A program made the translations under genes and the position numbers. A stretch of DNA of 39,305 nucleotides, taken from an uncultured Geobacteraceae bacterium (GTDB lineage Bacteria > Desulfobacterota > Desulfuromonadia > Geobacterales > Pseudopelobacteraceae). A model generated the notes under the pieces. The model saw only the letters and a list, made by a program, of their open reading frames with translations. It had not been told where the DNA came from and searched no databases. Of the stretch, positions 38,555 to 39,305 are shown piece after piece (position 1 is the first letter of the stretch; the number at the start of each line of letters is the position of its first letter). The stretch spans positions 1-39,305 of the forward strand of contig CAIYDX010000303.1 of the NCBI GenBank assembly GCA_903925005.1. Reading direction: 5' to 3'.

Positions 38555-39305
38555 ATGTTTCTTTTCAAGAAATTCATACAATTCACCTCATTTACCCTCA
38601 AACGGTTCATTTTCACCGCTACTCTCATCGTTTCAATCATAACTTTTATTACCGTAATAACCACTCTGACATGGTTTTTTATCAAGCAGGCCGAAGATAT
38701 TTCGGCAAGCACATCTATTTCAATGGCAAATCGGATTTCCTCCTTAATTACCGCCGCGATGAAAGATGGTCAAAACATGGCGGAGATGACGGAGATAATT
38801 ACCGATTACAAGCGTCTTCTTCCAGACAGGTACACGATATCGCTCCATCCAAGCACAATGATAGAATCCGACGCCTCAAAAGCTGAAGATGATCCGCTGG
38901 TCAGAAAGGCTTTTACAGATGGTATTTATGCCAGCCATCTAACAATTAAAGGTTTGCAGCACGTTATTCCGCTAAAGGCCGAGGCTAGATGCATCGATTG
39001 TCATCCTACAGCAAAAGTCGGTGATGTACTTGGTGTGTTATCCATCACCGAGCAGATGCCGGATTTTCGCGGTTCTTTTTTGAAAAAACTCATTGTCGTT
39101 TTTGTTATTTTAATCCCAATCCCTTTATTGATGTCATTTGTTGTATCCAGGTTTGTAAATTTGCATCTTGGTGATGCCGTCGGCAAGCTTGACCTGATGA
39201 TTCATTCCGTAAACAGCATGGCGGATCTTACAAAGTTTGAAACAGAGCTGGAGAACGAGGAACACAGATTTCGCGAGCTTGAAAATATATTTAATGAGTT
39301 CATTG
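38555..39305 (+). CDS. Membrane-anchored sensor/chemoreceptor-type protein with periplasmic c-type heme motif (3' truncated by the window end)
   Basis: Translated by eye from ATG 38555 (RBS ggagat): MFLFKKFIQFTSFTLKRFIFTATLIVSIITFITVITTLTWFFIKQAEDIS...ADDPLVRKAF-type sensor segment...EARCIDCHPTAKVGDVLGVLSI...second TM KLIVVFVILIPIPLLMSFVV, HAMP/coiled-coil-like region. Absent from the ORF track because it has no stop in the window. Confidence 0.75.
   Translation, partial: MFLFKKFIQFTSFTLKRFIFTATLIVSIITFITVITTLTWFFIKQAEDISASTSISMANRISSLITAAMKDGQNMAEMTEIITDYKRLLPDRYTISLHPSTMIESDASKAEDDPLVRKAFTDGIYASHLTIKGLQHVIPLKAEARCIDCHPTAKVGDVLGVLSITEQMPDFRGSFLKKLIVVFVILIPIPLLMSFVVSRFVNLHLGDAVGKLDLMIHSVNSMADLTKFETELENEEHRFRELENIFNEFI

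Noticed and set aside
38440-38886. 148-aa + strand ORF at the right edge
   Set aside because: Different frame from the convincing heme sensor ORF (38555 onward with RBS, TMs and CxxCH) and overlaps the leader hairpins.

Overview
The window looks like a chromosomal segment from a Geobacter-type bacterium (Desulfuromonadales). This rests on gene content and recognisable proteins; no database search was possible. (1) 1-19 kb: a co-directional block that starts with a PilA-C/Spc-like short pilin partner. It continues with an ABC exporter module resembling Myxococcus pilGHI, a TMTC-like GT-C/TPR membrane protein, a UbiA-type decaprenyl-phosphate phosphoribosyltransferase, five GT2 glycosyltransferases, a Wzm/Wzt polysaccharide exporter, methyltransferases (one FkbM), a polysaccharide deacetylase, a GT4 and a GT9. 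It resembles the pilA-adjacent xap polysaccharide locus of G. sulfurreducens. (2) 19-26 kb: housekeeping genes metG-ricT-holB-tmk (-) and rnc-radical SAM-M42 peptidase (+). (3) 26.4-28.2 kb: an A+T-rich, translationally overlapping GDPD + PlsC-type acyltransferase pair between housekeeping genes. (4) 28.4-33.5 kb: guaB-guaA, a CheX-like gene, a YkgJ-type gene and rlpA. (5) 33.5-38.3 kb: an unlisted 38-aa membrane ORF, nudC, then lexA - small ORF - AI-2E-like permease - HELTH putative metalloprotease - dinB. (6) At the right edge: a truncated c-type-heme sensor gene (CIDCH), absent from the ORF track, preceded by a strong promoter and a structured leader that could form an SD-sequestering alternative helix. 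No tRNA, rRNA, CRISPR or IS element was recognised.
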